Assembly (NCBI RefSeq): GCF_007421815.1
Contig: NZ_VLNT01000013.1
Coordinates: forward strand, 1-64,000
DNA: 64,000 nucleotides
Source of the DNA: Aeromicrobium piscarium
Lineage (GTDB): Bacteria; Actinomycetota; Actinomycetes; Propionibacteriales; Nocardioidaceae
Direction of reading: 5' to 3'
Under the pieces are notes generated by a model. The model worked only from the letters and a program-made list of their open reading frames with translations. It was not told where the DNA came from and did no database searches. Every line of letters begins with the position of its first letter. The first letter of the stretch is position 1. Below, piece after piece: positions 25,821 to 34,086 of the stretch. Made by a program: the position numbers and the translations under genes.

Positions 25821-26408
25821 CTATGAGTCGTCCGAGCCGGCCCGCGACCTGTCCAGATAGGCCCGGCCGCGCGGGGAGAGATCGTACCCGCGAGTGAGGC
25901 TCCGGGTCAGTCCGTGCTCCTTGAGGGTCCGGAGGCGTCGTTTGAGCGATTCCTTCTCGATCGGCAGGTGACCGGCTAGTTCGGCGGCGGTGACGCCCGG
26001 CCGGTCCCCGATCCGTCCCAGGGTCGCCCGCGCCCAGGACGTCCGTGCGTCGAGACGATCCAGCAGCGCGTCGATGGCCTCGATGTCCTGGGGAGCGAGA
26101 TCAGCGCAGTCGCCGAGCACCTCCCGCTGATCCGCCCCGGCCCAGGAGAGAGCGATGCGGAACACTGGGTCGGCGTCGGTGCCTCGGAAGGTGCTGATGA
26201 GCTCGGCGAGCGAGGAGTGCCCGGCCGCGAGTGCGTCCGCCTCGGTCAGGGCCGATGCCTCGATCCGGTCGATGCGATCGACCCGGATGATCCCCGCGAC
26301 GGTCCTGAAGGTGGACCCAGCCGTCACACGCGGTACTCGCCAGCGGCGATAGGCGACCGCGACCGCGCCGTCGGCCACAGCATGGGCGATGCGCCCGGTG
26401 AGCATCAT
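25821..26408 (-). CDS. ASCH-like N-terminal domain fused to a winged-helix domain
   Basis: This protein has about 195 residues. Residues 1-100 (LTGRIAHAVADGAVAVAYRRW, then VAGIIRVDRIDRIEASALTEADA) resemble the ASCH beta-barrel, a fold linked to RNA binding. Residues 115-195 form a winged helix (VTAAELAGHLPIEKESLKRRLRTLKEHGLTRSL and GYDLSPRGRAYLD). Two ATG codons are adjacent at 26408 and 26405. No Shine-Dalgarno sequence is visible, so a leaderless transcript is likely. The combination suggests a nucleic-acid-binding regulator, but no function is known to me. Confidence 0.72.
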   Translation of the reverse strand: MMLTGRIAHAVADGAVAVAYRRWRVPRVTAGSTFRTVAGIIRVDRIDRIEASALTEADALAAGHSSLAELISTFRGTDADPVFRIALSWAGADQREVLGDCADLAPQDIEAIDALLDRLDARTSWARATLGRIGDRPGVTAAELAGHLPIEKESLKRRLRTLKEHGLTRSLTRGYDLSPRGRAYLDRSRAGSDDS

Positions 26409-26432
26409 GGGGAGGACACTAGCGCTCTGAGA

Positions 26433-26468
26433 CGATGAATGCCCCGGCCGTGGCCGGGGCATTCATCG
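26433..26468. terminator. Terminator of greA
   Basis: A 17-bp perfect stem (CGATGAATGCCCCGGCC and complement) with a tiny loop lies 14 bp downstream of the greA stop on the minus strand. It also separates greA from the ASCH-like gene start. Confidence 0.88.
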
Positions 26469-26481
26469 CGAGCGGGTTCGC

Positions 26482-26982
26482 TCAGAAGGGCTTGGCGTCG
26501 ACGATCTCGACCGACAGGCTCTTGCCGTTCGGCGCCTCGTAGGTCGCGGTGTCGCCGACCTTCTTGCCCGAGATCGCCGCGCCGAGCGGCGAGGTGGGCG
26601 AGTAGATGTCGAGGTCGACACTGGAGTCCATGCTGAGCAGCTCACGCGAACCGAGCAGGAAGGTCTCGGTATCGGTGTCGCCCTCGAAGCGGATGGTGAT
26701 CTTCATGCCGGGCTCGACGAGGCCGTCGTCCGCGGGGGCCTCGCCGACCTCGGCGCGACGCAGCATGTCCTCGAGCTGGCGGATGCGGGCCTCGGTCTTG
26801 CCCTGCTCCTCACGAGCGGCGTGGTAGCCGCCGTTCTCCTTCAGATCGCCTTCGTCGCGGGCGGCTGCGATCTTGGCCGTGATATCGGTGCGCACCTCGT
26901 TCTTGAGATGATCCAGCTCAGCCGACAAGCGGTCGTAGGCCTCCTGAGTGACCCAGATGGTGTCAGACTCGGTGGGCGTCAT
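26482..26982 (-). CDS. greA: Transcription elongation factor GreA
   Basis: This 166-residue protein has its start chosen at ATG 26982 because GGAGGAGG lies 5 bases upstream and the length fits actinobacterial GreA. The N-terminal coiled coil carries the tip motif DEGDLKENGGYHAAREEQG, with the acidic residues that coordinate catalytic magnesium in RNA polymerase. The C-terminal FKBP-like domain ends SPLGAAISGKKVGDTATYEA. It rescues backtracked polymerase. It is first in a minus-strand run whose order matches Rv1080c and its neighbours. Confidence 0.96.
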   Translation of the reverse strand: MTPTESDTIWVTQEAYDRLSAELDHLKNEVRTDITAKIAAARDEGDLKENGGYHAAREEQGKTEARIRQLEDMLRRAEVGEAPADDGLVEPGMKITIRFEGDTDTETFLLGSRELLSMDSSVDLDIYSPTSPLGAAISGKKVGDTATYEAPNGKSLSVEIVDAKPF

Positions 26983-27048
26983 GATGCCTCCTCCACGTAC
27001 GGAACCCCGGGTCACCACCCGGGGTTGAATAACCGACTCTACCAGGGA

Positions 27049-27426
27049 TCAGGCCGGTTCACATGTCCGGATGACAGCCGTGGTGGCACGATGCTCGGTG
27101 ATGATCTCCGCGGTCACCCTCGTGTTGCGGGGGGAGGCGGGCACCTCGACGACGGTCTCGCCGACGATCGCCTTGCTCTCGGCTTGTGCGTAGACCTCGC
27201 ACTCGAGGGCGACGTCCTCGCTGCGGTAGACATTGATCGTGATGGTGGTGAGGTCCTCGCCCTGCACCTCGTAGCCGAAGACCTCCGACTGATAGGGAGG
27301 GACGTCGTCCCAGGCGGTCCAGGCCGCCCAGGCGACACCGAGGCTGATGCCGACGACCGCGACGAGGGGCAGCACCCAGCGCGGCACCGCCCGCTTGCGG
27401 CCGTAGCGCTCGGTCAGGTCGGTCAT
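27049..27426 (-). CDS. DUF4307 single-pass membrane protein
   Basis: This 125-residue protein has the DUF4307 layout: a short basic N-terminus (YGRKRAVPRW), one membrane helix (about residues 18-38), then an exterior domain beginning AWDDVPPYQSEVFGYEV, with two conserved Cys (ALECEVY and IRTCEPA) that could form a disulfide. It is conserved next to mca and greA in Mycobacteriales (Rv1081c in M. tuberculosis). Function is unknown. It is divergent from mca with only 65 bp between starts, so the two may share control. Confidence 0.88.
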   Translation of the reverse strand: MTDLTERYGRKRAVPRWVLPLVAVVGISLGVAWAAWTAWDDVPPYQSEVFGYEVQGEDLTTITINVYRSEDVALECEVYAQAESKAIVGETVVEVPASPRNTRVTAEIITEHRATTAVIRTCEPA

Positions 27427-27491
27427 GACTCCATTGTCACAAACGGCCCGCGAGACCGGGCCGCCGCCACCTGCGTGGAAGGATGGACCTC

Positions 27492-28361
27492 GTGGACGAA
27501 CGACTTCGACTCATGCACGTGCACGCCCATCCCGACGACGAATCGAGCAAGGGCGCTGCGTCCACGGCCAAGTACGTGGCCGAGGGCGTCGATGTGCACG
27601 TCGCGACCTGCACGGGCGGTGAACGCGGGTCCATCCTCAACCCGGGATTCGAGCATCCGGGCATCGTCGAGAACCCCGAGCTCATCACGGAGATCCGTCG
27701 CGAGGAGATGGACCGCGCCCGCGAGATCCTCGGCGTGACTCAGGACTGGCTCGGCTTCGTCGACTCCGGCTGGCCCGATGGCGACCCCAAGCCTCCGCTT
27801 CCCGAAGGCTGCTTCGCCCTCGTGCCGATCGAGGAGGCGGCCGCGCCTCTCGTGCGCCTCATCCGCTCGTTCCGTCCGCACGTGATGACCACGTACGACG
27901 AGAACGGCGGCTACCCGCATCCCGATCACATCAAGTGCCACGAGATCAGCGTCTACGCCTTCGAGGCAGCGGCCGATCCCGAACGCTACCCCGAGCTGGG
28001 GGAGCCGTGGCAGGTCAAGAAGCTGTACTACCACTTCGGCTTCTCGCGGGCGCGCACCGAGGCGATCGACGCGGCCATGAAGAAGCACGGTCTGGAATCG
28101 CCCTATGCCGAGCGGCTGGCGCGCTCCTTCGACCCCGAGCGGGAGAAGCGGGTCACGACACGGGTGGAGTGCGCCGACTACTTCGACATCCGCGACGCCG
28201 CCCTCATCGCTCACGCGACGCAGATCGACCCCAACGGCTTCTGGTTCGCGGTGCCTCGCGAGATCGAGAAGGAGGCCTGGCCCACCGAGGACTACGAGCT
28301 CGTGAAGAGCTTCGTGGACTCGCCGCTTCCCGAGGACGATCTCTTCGCCGGCTTGCGCTGA
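27492..28361 (+). CDS. mca: Mycothiol S-conjugate amidase
   Basis: This 289-residue enzyme probably starts at GTG 27492, since GGAAGG is well placed for it; ATG 27483 is the alternative. The LmbE-fold zinc motif HAHPDDESSKG, TCTGGERGSI, and GGYPHPDHIKCHEIS match Mca rather than MshB, together with the Lys-containing KKLYYHFGFSR. It cleaves mycothiol conjugates, releasing mercapturic acids for export, a detoxification step. It is a marker for mycothiol-producing actinobacteria. The neighbours match the M. tuberculosis mca (Rv1082) locus. Confidence 0.95.
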   Translation: MDERLRLMHVHAHPDDESSKGAASTAKYVAEGVDVHVATCTGGERGSILNPGFEHPGIVENPELITEIRREEMDRAREILGVTQDWLGFVDSGWPDGDPKPPLPEGCFALVPIEEAAAPLVRLIRSFRPHVMTTYDENGGYPHPDHIKCHEISVYAFEAAADPERYPELGEPWQVKKLYYHFGFSRARTEAIDAAMKKHGLESPYAERLARSFDPEREKRVTTRVECADYFDIRDAALIAHATQIDPNGFWFAVPREIEKEAWPTEDYELVKSFVDSPLPEDDLFAGLR

Positions 28362-28376
28362 TCCCTCGGAGGTGAC

Positions 28377-28485
28377 GGTAGACCATCAACCTCACCTCGC
28401 GGGTCGAGGTACGTGGTCAACCTGATCGTGTCTCGATGACGTTGACCACGTACCGCCGACGAGGGGCAAAGGTTGATGACCTACC
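28377..28485. repeat. Family A word array, locus A3 (4 words, 109 bp)
   Basis: Forward words lie at 28377 and 28408, inverted words at 28438 and 28469. Starts are 31, 30 and 31 bp apart. The inner pair shares a variant core (GGTACGTGGTCAAC, mirrored by GTTGACCACGTACC), while the outer pair keeps the common core. It sits between convergent mca and ASCH genes and reaches 5 bp into the 3' end of the latter. Confidence 0.9.
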
Positions 28486-28915
28486 GCTCCGGCGGCCAGA
28501 CGAGGTCGAAACGCTCGAAGACGACCTGCAGCGCGTCGACCTCCTGCTCGGTGAGTGCGCGGTCGGCCGTCCGCCGGAAGAACGCCCGGTGCTCGCGCAG
28601 CCAGTAGTCGCGGGAACGGTCGCCCTCGCCCTCGTCCCAGGCGAAGGCGTCGTCGACGCTGTCGAGGCGACCCACCCGGATCTCGCGCGTGCGTAGTACG
28701 GCACGTTCGCGCCCCTCGCCATCGGTCATGATCCAGTGCTCGCCCACGGCGGGAATCTCGCCCTCGGCCAGTCCTGCCGTCGCTCGCTTGCGTCCGTCGA
28801 GTACCAGCGAGAGCAGCTCGTCGGCCATGGCGGGCGAATCCCCGAACTGGTCGGCCGGGGGCGTCTCATCGCCGAATTCGGGATGAGCGGCGATGTAGTC
28901 GGACCAGACGCTCAC
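28481..28915 (-). CDS. ASCH-domain protein
   Basis: This 144-residue protein starts at GTG 28915, overlapping the upstream small gene by 4 bp. The ASCH signature is visible: LVLDGRKRATAGLAEGEIPAVGEHWIMTDGEG, with GRKRAT as the conserved core, and a C-terminal RDYWLREHRAFF. ASCH proteins are small beta-barrels proposed to bind RNA; some bacterial members hydrolyse N4-acetylcytidine. That activity is not assignable here. The last codons fall inside repeat array A3. Confidence 0.87.
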   Translation of the reverse strand: MSVWSDYIAAHPEFGDETPPADQFGDSPAMADELLSLVLDGRKRATAGLAEGEIPAVGEHWIMTDGEGRERAVLRTREIRVGRLDSVDDAFAWDEGEGDRSRDYWLREHRAFFRRTADRALTEQEVDALQVVFERFDLVWPPER

Positions 28916-29139
28916 GGCGTGTCGTCGTCGCGGGGCGGGTCGGTGTCCTCGTCGGTCTTCTCGTTCTCCCACGGCTCGCGAGCGCGGCGGGCCATGCGCA
29001 CGAACGACCAGAGGAGGAGGCCGACGACGATGAACAGCCCGATCGTGAAGATTCCCGCCGTCCAGCCGATCGCCTGGTTGCCCTCGGGATCGATCTCCTC
29101 GGCGAGCAGCACGGCCGCGGTCAATGCACTGACGTCCAC
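28912..29139 (-). CDS. Small single-pass membrane protein
   Basis: This 75-residue protein has one membrane helix (about residues 26-46, WTAGIFTIGLFIVVGLLLWS), a short outer N-terminus and a charged cytoplasmic tail rich in Asp and Pro. It sits in the place of Rv1083 in the mca neighbourhood and has the same general design. It shares a 4-bp overlap with the ASCH gene. No function is known. Confidence 0.78.
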   Translation of the reverse strand: MDVSALTAAVLLAEEIDPEGNQAIGWTAGIFTIGLFIVVGLLLWSFVRMARRAREPWENEKTDEDTDPPRDDDTP

Positions 29140-29266
29140 CTGCTCAGCCTAGGCCGTGACCGTCGGTGGCGGGCGGACGGGGCTAGCACCCGGCAGGACG
29201 GGAGGAGAGCGTTCTCGCCTGCCGAGACGACGTGGGCGGGGGAGCGCTGGGGTCTTCCATGGAGAC

Positions 29267-29782
29267 ATGCCCAGACGACGCATCACCACACCCGCCCTCG
29301 ACCTTCCCGCGTTGGTGGAGCTCGTCGAGTGTGTCGCCGATGAGGTCCGGGCCGGCGTCCACGAGGTGCACGCCGACCCTGACGAACGGTGGCATGTCCG
29401 TGTGCACGCCGACGAGCAGGTGGATGTCTGGCTCATCTCCTGGACCCGGGACCAAGGCACTCAGCTGCACGATCACGGCGAATCGTCGGGAGCTTTCACC
29501 GTCGTGGAGGGGAGCCTCGACGAGGCGGTCTGGGAGGCAGGGACGCGACGATTGACCGAGACGGCGAGATCGGTGGGAGACTCGGTCGTGTTCGGCGAAC
29601 GCTATGTTCACGATGTCCGCAATCGTCGTGAGGAGACGGCCGTGAGTGTCCATGCGTATTCACCTCCGCTGCGACAGATGAGCTACTACGAGGTCCGCCG
29701 CCGGAGGTTGGTGACGCTGGCGCATTCGTGGACCGATGACCCGGAAGCGCCTCCTCCCGCGCACCTGCGGAGGGCGTCATGA
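29267..29782 (+). CDS. Cysteine dioxygenase-like cupin
   Basis: This 171-residue protein has ATG 29267 after a GGAG site. Its cupin iron site is seen as TQLHDHGESSGAFTVVEGSL, with His-x-His and the following Gly-rich turn, and a third His in ERYVHDVRN. The family (CDO_I) oxidises cysteine to cysteine sulfinate, though bacterial members may act on other thiols. The gene overlaps a rhodanese gene by 4 bp (ATGA). This pairing suggests oxidation of a thiol followed by sulfur transfer. Confidence 0.9.
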   Translation: MPRRRITTPALDLPALVELVECVADEVRAGVHEVHADPDERWHVRVHADEQVDVWLISWTRDQGTQLHDHGESSGAFTVVEGSLDEAVWEAGTRRLTETARSVGDSVVFGERYVHDVRNRREETAVSVHAYSPPLRQMSYYEVRRRRLVTLAHSWTDDPEAPPPAHLRRAS

Positions 29783-30204
29783 CGCATTTCGTCTCGGTGG
29801 GGGCGCTGTTGGACGAGGCGCGCTCGCGGATCGAGAGATTGAGCCCGGCGGAGGCGCGGGAACGGCAACGGAGCGGCGCGCAGCTGGTCGATATCCGGCC
29901 CGCGTGGCAGCGAGAAGCGGATGGAGAGATCCCCGGCGCCCTCATCGTGGAGCGCAATCATCTCGAATGGCGACTGCATCCGGGCTCGGGAGCGTCCCTG
30001 GCGATGGCCGATGAGGTCGACCGATGGATCGTCGTGTGCACCGAGGGGTACACGTCCTCGCTCGCCGCGGCCGCGCTGTGCTCGCTCGGCATCGTGGCTG
30101 CCGATATCGACGGCGGCCTGCGGGCATGGGAGGCGGCCGGTCTGCCGGTGTCGAGCACCGTGACGGCCGTGGAGGAGGTCGTGCCGGGCCTCGCGGCCGG
30201 CTGA
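29779..30204 (+). CDS. Rhodanese-domain sulfurtransferase
   Basis: This 141-residue single-domain protein has the CDC25-like rhodanese layout: QLVDIRPAWQREADGEIPGA near the start and the active-site loop CTEGYTSSLAA with catalytic Cys at about residue 87. It ends GGLRAWEAAGLPV, as usual. It carries sulfur as a persulfide. It is translationally coupled to the cysteine-dioxygenase-like gene. Confidence 0.92.
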   Translation: MTHFVSVGALLDEARSRIERLSPAEARERQRSGAQLVDIRPAWQREADGEIPGALIVERNHLEWRLHPGSGASLAMADEVDRWIVVCTEGYTSSLAAAALCSLGIVAADIDGGLRAWEAAGLPVSSTVTAVEEVVPGLAAG

Positions 30205-30240
30205 GAGTGCGAGGTCGGCGATCGTGCCTAGGATGGCGCG

Positions 30241-31065
30241 ATGGGAGAGATGGCGTCGAAGGCCGATCGTGCGGGACGCCGAGCTGAGGACAGTCGCGGT
30301 CTCGATCATGCGGTCCGCTTCGGGCTCGTGGTCTATGGCATCGTCCACCTGACCTTCGGGTGGCTGGCGGTCCAGCTGGCCTTCGGAGACAGCTCGGGGG
30401 AGGCCAGCGGCACCGGCGCGCTGCAGGAGCTGGCGAAGCAGCCGCTGGGAGAGGTGGTCCTGTGGCTGATCGCCGCCGGGATGGTCCTGATGGTGTTCTG
30501 GCGCCTCCTCGATGCGGTGATGGGGCACCGCCGCGATGGGGGATTCTCGCTGTGGCGCCGCCGGATCTCCGATATCGGCATGGCGGTCGTCTACGGCGTG
30601 CTCGCGTATTCGGCGGTCTCGACGGTGCTGGGCTCGTCGTCATCGAGTGAGGACAGCTCGGAGACGCTTACGGCGCGGGTCTTCGAGCTCCCGGGCGGCC
30701 AGTGGATCGTCGGAGCGATCGGGCTGGGGATCATCGCTGTCGCCATCGGCCTCGTCTGGCAGGGGTTGAGCGAGTCCTATATGGACCACCTCGATGCCGA
30801 CGGGCAGCAGGGCCACGACGCGCGCGCCTACCGCATCCTCGGCAAGGTCGGCTACCTCGCCAAGGGAGCGACCATCGCGATCGTCGGCGTGCTCTTCCTC
30901 GTCTCGGCGATCCAGCACGAGCCGTCTGAGTCCGGCAGCACCGACCAGGCGCTGCGTCAATTACTGGAGCAGCCCTTCGGCCCCTACCTGCTGATGGCGA
31001 TGGCCGCCGGGATCGCCTCCTACGGCCTGTTCTGCTTCGCCCAGGCCAAGCACCTCTCGCGCTAG
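30241..31065 (+). CDS. DUF1206 membrane protein
   Basis: This 274-residue protein has six predicted helices arranged as three repeats of a two-helix DUF1206 unit. Each begins with a pattern like ARFGLVVYGIVHLTFGWLA (first copy), RISDIGMAVVYGVLAYSAV (second) and KVGYLAKGATIAIVGVLFLV (third). The C-terminal LLMAMAAGIASYGLFCFAQAK is the family hallmark. Function is unknown. It ends 3 bp before the convergent xthA gene. Confidence 0.9.
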   Translation: MGEMASKADRAGRRAEDSRGLDHAVRFGLVVYGIVHLTFGWLAVQLAFGDSSGEASGTGALQELAKQPLGEVVLWLIAAGMVLMVFWRLLDAVMGHRRDGGFSLWRRRISDIGMAVVYGVLAYSAVSTVLGSSSSSEDSSETLTARVFELPGGQWIVGAIGLGIIAVAIGLVWQGLSESYMDHLDADGQQGHDARAYRILGKVGYLAKGATIAIVGVLFLVSAIQHEPSESGSTDQALRQLLEQPFGPYLLMAMAAGIASYGLFCFAQAKHLSR

Positions 31066-31068
31066 GGC

Positions 31069-31962
31069 TCAGCTCAGCCCGTCGAGTTCATACTCGGCGA
31101 TGACGGGGCAGTGGTCGCTGAGGCGGGCATCGTAGGAGTCCTCGCGGGCCGACCAGGCGGCCGAGGCCTGGCGGGCCAGGTTCGGGGACGCCAGGTGGTA
31201 GTCGATCCGCCACCCCGAGTCGTTGGTGAACGCCTGGCCCCGCCACGACCACCACGAGTAGGGACCGTCCTGGTCCGGATGGAGGTTGCGGACGACGTCG
31301 ATCATGCGGCGCGGTGAGATGACGCCGTCGAGCCACTCGCGCTCCTCGGGCAGGAACCCCTCGGACTTCTGGTTGGTGCGCCAGTTCTTCAGGTCCTGCT
31401 TGGTGTGGGCGATGTTGAAGTCGCCCATGATGAGGAACTCGCGCCCGTCCTGCGCCGCCTCGCGACGTGACGCGGTGATCTGCCGTGCCAGGCCACGCAG
31501 GAAGCGCATCTTGCGGTCGTACTTGTCCTTGGAGTTCTCCTCGTACGGCCAGGCCGCGCCCTTGGGCAGATAGAGCGAGGCGACCCGCAGCGGCGCGTCG
31601 GCGAGGTCGACCTCCACGTAGCGGCCCTCGTCGCGGAAGGCCGCGAGGTCGCGGTTGACGATGCGGGTGACCGGCACCTGCTCGGGGCTGCCGTCGGGGG
31701 ACACCGTGTGGGCGACATCGTCCAGTGCGCGGACGCGCGCGGGAGCCTGACGGGTGAGGACGGCGACGCCGTTGCGTCCCGCCTTCTGGCCGGCGTCCCA
31801 CGTCGCGTGATAGGCGCCGAAGGCACCGGCGGGAAGGTCCTCGACCTGGCACCGCACCTCCTGCAGGGCGATCACATCGGCCCCCGCATCAGCCCAGAAA
31901 TCGGTGAATCCGCGCCGGAGCGCGGCGCGGATGCCGTTGACGTTGTGAGTACCGATGCGCAT
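31069..31962 (-). CDS. xthA: Exodeoxyribonuclease III
   Basis: This 297-residue enzyme of the EEP fold has motifs in order: THNVNGIRAAL, ALQEVRCQ with the metal-binding Glu, GDFNIAHTKQDLKNW, and the C-terminal WRIDYHLAS and LSDHCPVIAEYEL with the catalytic Asp-His. It is an AP endonuclease and 3'-5' exonuclease in base-excision repair. The DxNIAHT motif places it with XthA rather than the ExoA-like nucleases. Confidence 0.95.
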   Translation of the reverse strand: MRIGTHNVNGIRAALRRGFTDFWADAGADVIALQEVRCQVEDLPAGAFGAYHATWDAGQKAGRNGVAVLTRQAPARVRALDDVAHTVSPDGSPEQVPVTRIVNRDLAAFRDEGRYVEVDLADAPLRVASLYLPKGAAWPYEENSKDKYDRKMRFLRGLARQITASRREAAQDGREFLIMGDFNIAHTKQDLKNWRTNQKSEGFLPEEREWLDGVISPRRMIDVVRNLHPDQDGPYSWWSWRGQAFTNDSGWRIDYHLASPNLARQASAAWSAREDSYDARLSDHCPVIAEYELDGLS

Positions 31963-31999
31963 GGTGCACCACGATATCGACCGGCACCGACAGGCCGGA

Positions 32000-32032
32000 G
32001 GGCCCGGACCGGTTCGACACCGGACCGGGCCC
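32000..32032. terminator. Terminator downstream of the alkaline phosphatase gene
   Basis: A 14-bp stem (GGGCCCGGACCGGT and complement, one mismatch) with a 5-base loop lies 15 bp beyond the phosphatase stop codon on the minus strand. Confidence 0.7.
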
Positions 32033-32046
32033 CCGGGCCCTGATCG

Positions 32047-33918
32047 TCAGACGGTGATGCCGTGCCTGCGGTGGCGCGCGATCGCGGTGCCCGCGGCGAT
32101 GGCCGTTGCTGCCACGAGCAACAGGAGCAGCGTGATCGTGGCGCCGGTCATGGGCAGTGAGCCACCCTTGTCGCTCGGAGCCGGGCTCGCGCCGCCGTCG
32201 TCCTGTCCGTCGTCGCCACCGGGTCCGGCACCGCCTCCCGCCCCGTCGGTGACGACCACCGGCACCGAGAGCGAGGTGTCGGTCTGCGAACCGGTGACGG
32301 CGACCGCAATCTCGCCCGGTTCGGCGGGCGCGGTGACGGTGTAGTCGACCGAGCCGTCGATGACGTCCTTCTGCCCCAGGTCGGCTTCGCCCGCCGTGGC
32401 CTCGGTGGTCCAGTCGGCCTTCAGGTTCTGGACGCTGACCGTGAACTCCTCGCCGGGGGCGACCTCGTCGGCCGAGCTGGTGATCGAGGCATCGGCGCTG
32501 AGCGCCGCCAGATCACGATTCAGCTGCAGCGCACCGATGGAGGTGAAGAAGACATCGGTCTGATCGGTCAAGCCGACGACATTCGCCCCACCGGGGCCGT
32601 AGGCGGCGATCCGCACCTGCGAACCGGTGTGCTGCTGCGATCCGCCCGCGGGAGCGGTGCCGTAGGAGACGATCATCGACTGTCCCTCGTCGGTCTGCAG
32701 GCGGGCGCTGAGACCCGGGGGAGTGCTGCCGACGATCTGGCTGGTGTGCGCGTGGTCGGCGGTCACGATGACGAGCGTGTCGCCATCGGCCTTCGCGAAG
32801 TCCAGTGCTGCCTGGACGGCCTCGTCGAGATCGACCGTCTCGCCGATCTGTCCGCAGGCATCGGCGGCGTGATCCTGCTTGTCGATGCTCGCGCCCTCGA
32901 CCTGCAGGAAGAAGCCGTCATTGTTGTCGAGGAGGTCGACGGCCTTCGAGGTCAGTGACCTCAGGGAGAGGCCCGTGTTCAGCCTCTCGGGGTTCTCGCG
33001 GCACTGCTGCGCAGCCTGGTCGCCGCCGCCGATCGTGGCCTGTGGGCCCTGCCAGCGCACCGGGAAGTTCCCGTCGGTGAAGAGTCCGAGCAGTGGCCGG
33101 CTTTGATCGGCCGCGGTGACCGCGTCGAGTCCGTCGAGATCGTTCACGAGCTGGTAGCCGCGCTGCTCGGCCTGCGTGAACAGCGTCTCGCCCTCCCATG
33201 GTCCGGCCTTGGCGGACTGGGAGAAGCTCGCCGCGCCACCGCCGAGCGTGACATCGGGCCGCAGGTTGAGCAGCTGCTCGCTGATGGAGCCGAGGCCACC
33301 GGACTCCAGCGCCTCGTCGGCGCACTTCGCGGACGTCTCCTCCGGGCCGTAGCAGCCGCGCTGGGAGATGTGCGACACCTGGGCGCCCGGGGTGGCGTCC
33401 TGGATCTCGGCGGTGGAGACATTGCCGGTCTTGCGGCCGTTCGCCTTGGCGATCTCCAAGAGGGTCGACTGGGCCGCGTTGTCGACATCGACACCGAGCC
33501 GTCCGTTCACGGTCTTGGTGCCGGTCGACCAGGCGGTCGCGGTCGAGGCGGACTCCGACGCGTAGTTGGGGCTACCGTCCTCGTCGACCGCCCACGTCGT
33601 GTAGGAGCCGGTCAACGGCAGCGCATCGATGCCGGCGAAGGTCCCGCCCGCGCCCTCGGCGTAGTTGCGGGCCACCGTGATCTCCGAGTCGCCCATACCG
33701 TCGCCGATGATGAGGATGACGTTCTTGGCGGGCCCGTCGACGATCGAGTCCCTGATCGCCTGCGTCTGATCGCCGCTGAGCCGGGCGGCACCGCCGTTGT
33801 GCGTGTGATCCTCGGCCGCGGACGCCGGGGCGACCAGTCCAGAGCCCACGCCGATCGTCAAGGCGCCGACGGCGAGGCCGGCCGACCAGCGCGCTGCGGG
33901 AGCGCGTCGTGTTGACAT
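32047..33918 (-). CDS. Secreted alkaline phosphatase with LPXTG-type sorting signal
   Basis: This 623-residue protein starts at ATG 33918 behind AAGGAC. A signal peptide ends near APASAA (about residue 34). The PhoA core follows: [14 protein letters not shown] (metal site), the nucleophile Ser in [49 protein letters not shown] and [15 protein letters not shown]. coli PhoA has DSA at the nucleophile, while ESA is seen here. A beta-rich domain comes next, then a Gly/Asp linker, LPMTG (588-592), a hydrophobic helix and an RHRRHGITV tail. This predicts sortase anchoring to the wall or, alternatively, a membrane anchor. It would release phosphate from organic esters outside the cell. Confidence 0.93.
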   Translation of the reverse strand: MSTRRAPAARWSAGLAVGALTIGVGSGLVAPASAAEDHTHNGGAARLSGDQTQAIRDSIVDGPAKNVILIIGDGMGDSEITVARNYAEGAGGTFAGIDALPLTGSYTTWAVDEDGSPNYASESASTATAWSTGTKTVNGRLGVDVDNAAQSTLLEIAKANGRKTGNVSTAEIQDATPGAQVSHISQRGCYGPEETSAKCADEALESGGLGSISEQLLNLRPDVTLGGGAASFSQSAKAGPWEGETLFTQAEQRGYQLVNDLDGLDAVTAADQSRPLLGLFTDGNFPVRWQGPQATIGGGDQAAQQCRENPERLNTGLSLRSLTSKAVDLLDNNDGFFLQVEGASIDKQDHAADACGQIGETVDLDEAVQAALDFAKADGDTLVIVTADHAHTSQIVGSTPPGLSARLQTDEGQSMIVSYGTAPAGGSQQHTGSQVRIAAYGPGGANVVGLTDQTDVFFTSIGALQLNRDLAALSADASITSSADEVAPGEEFTVSVQNLKADWTTEATAGEADLGQKDVIDGSVDYTVTAPAEPGEIAVAVTGSQTDTSLSVPVVVTDGAGGGAGPGGDDGQDDGGASPAPSDKGGSLPMTGATITLLLLLVAATAIAAGTAIARHRRHGITV

Positions 33919-34086
33919 GTGTAGTCCTTCGCTAGAGATCTTGAGAGTCTTCCGGCTCAGCGAATCCCGCGCACGTGACCAAGGTGCGACCCGCAGGTGT
34001 CGCACCGGCGACTCGAGCCTGGACAGGTGGCGAATGTGATGGGTTGAACGCACGCCATCTCACCGGTCGCGCGGGAGGATGGAGAC

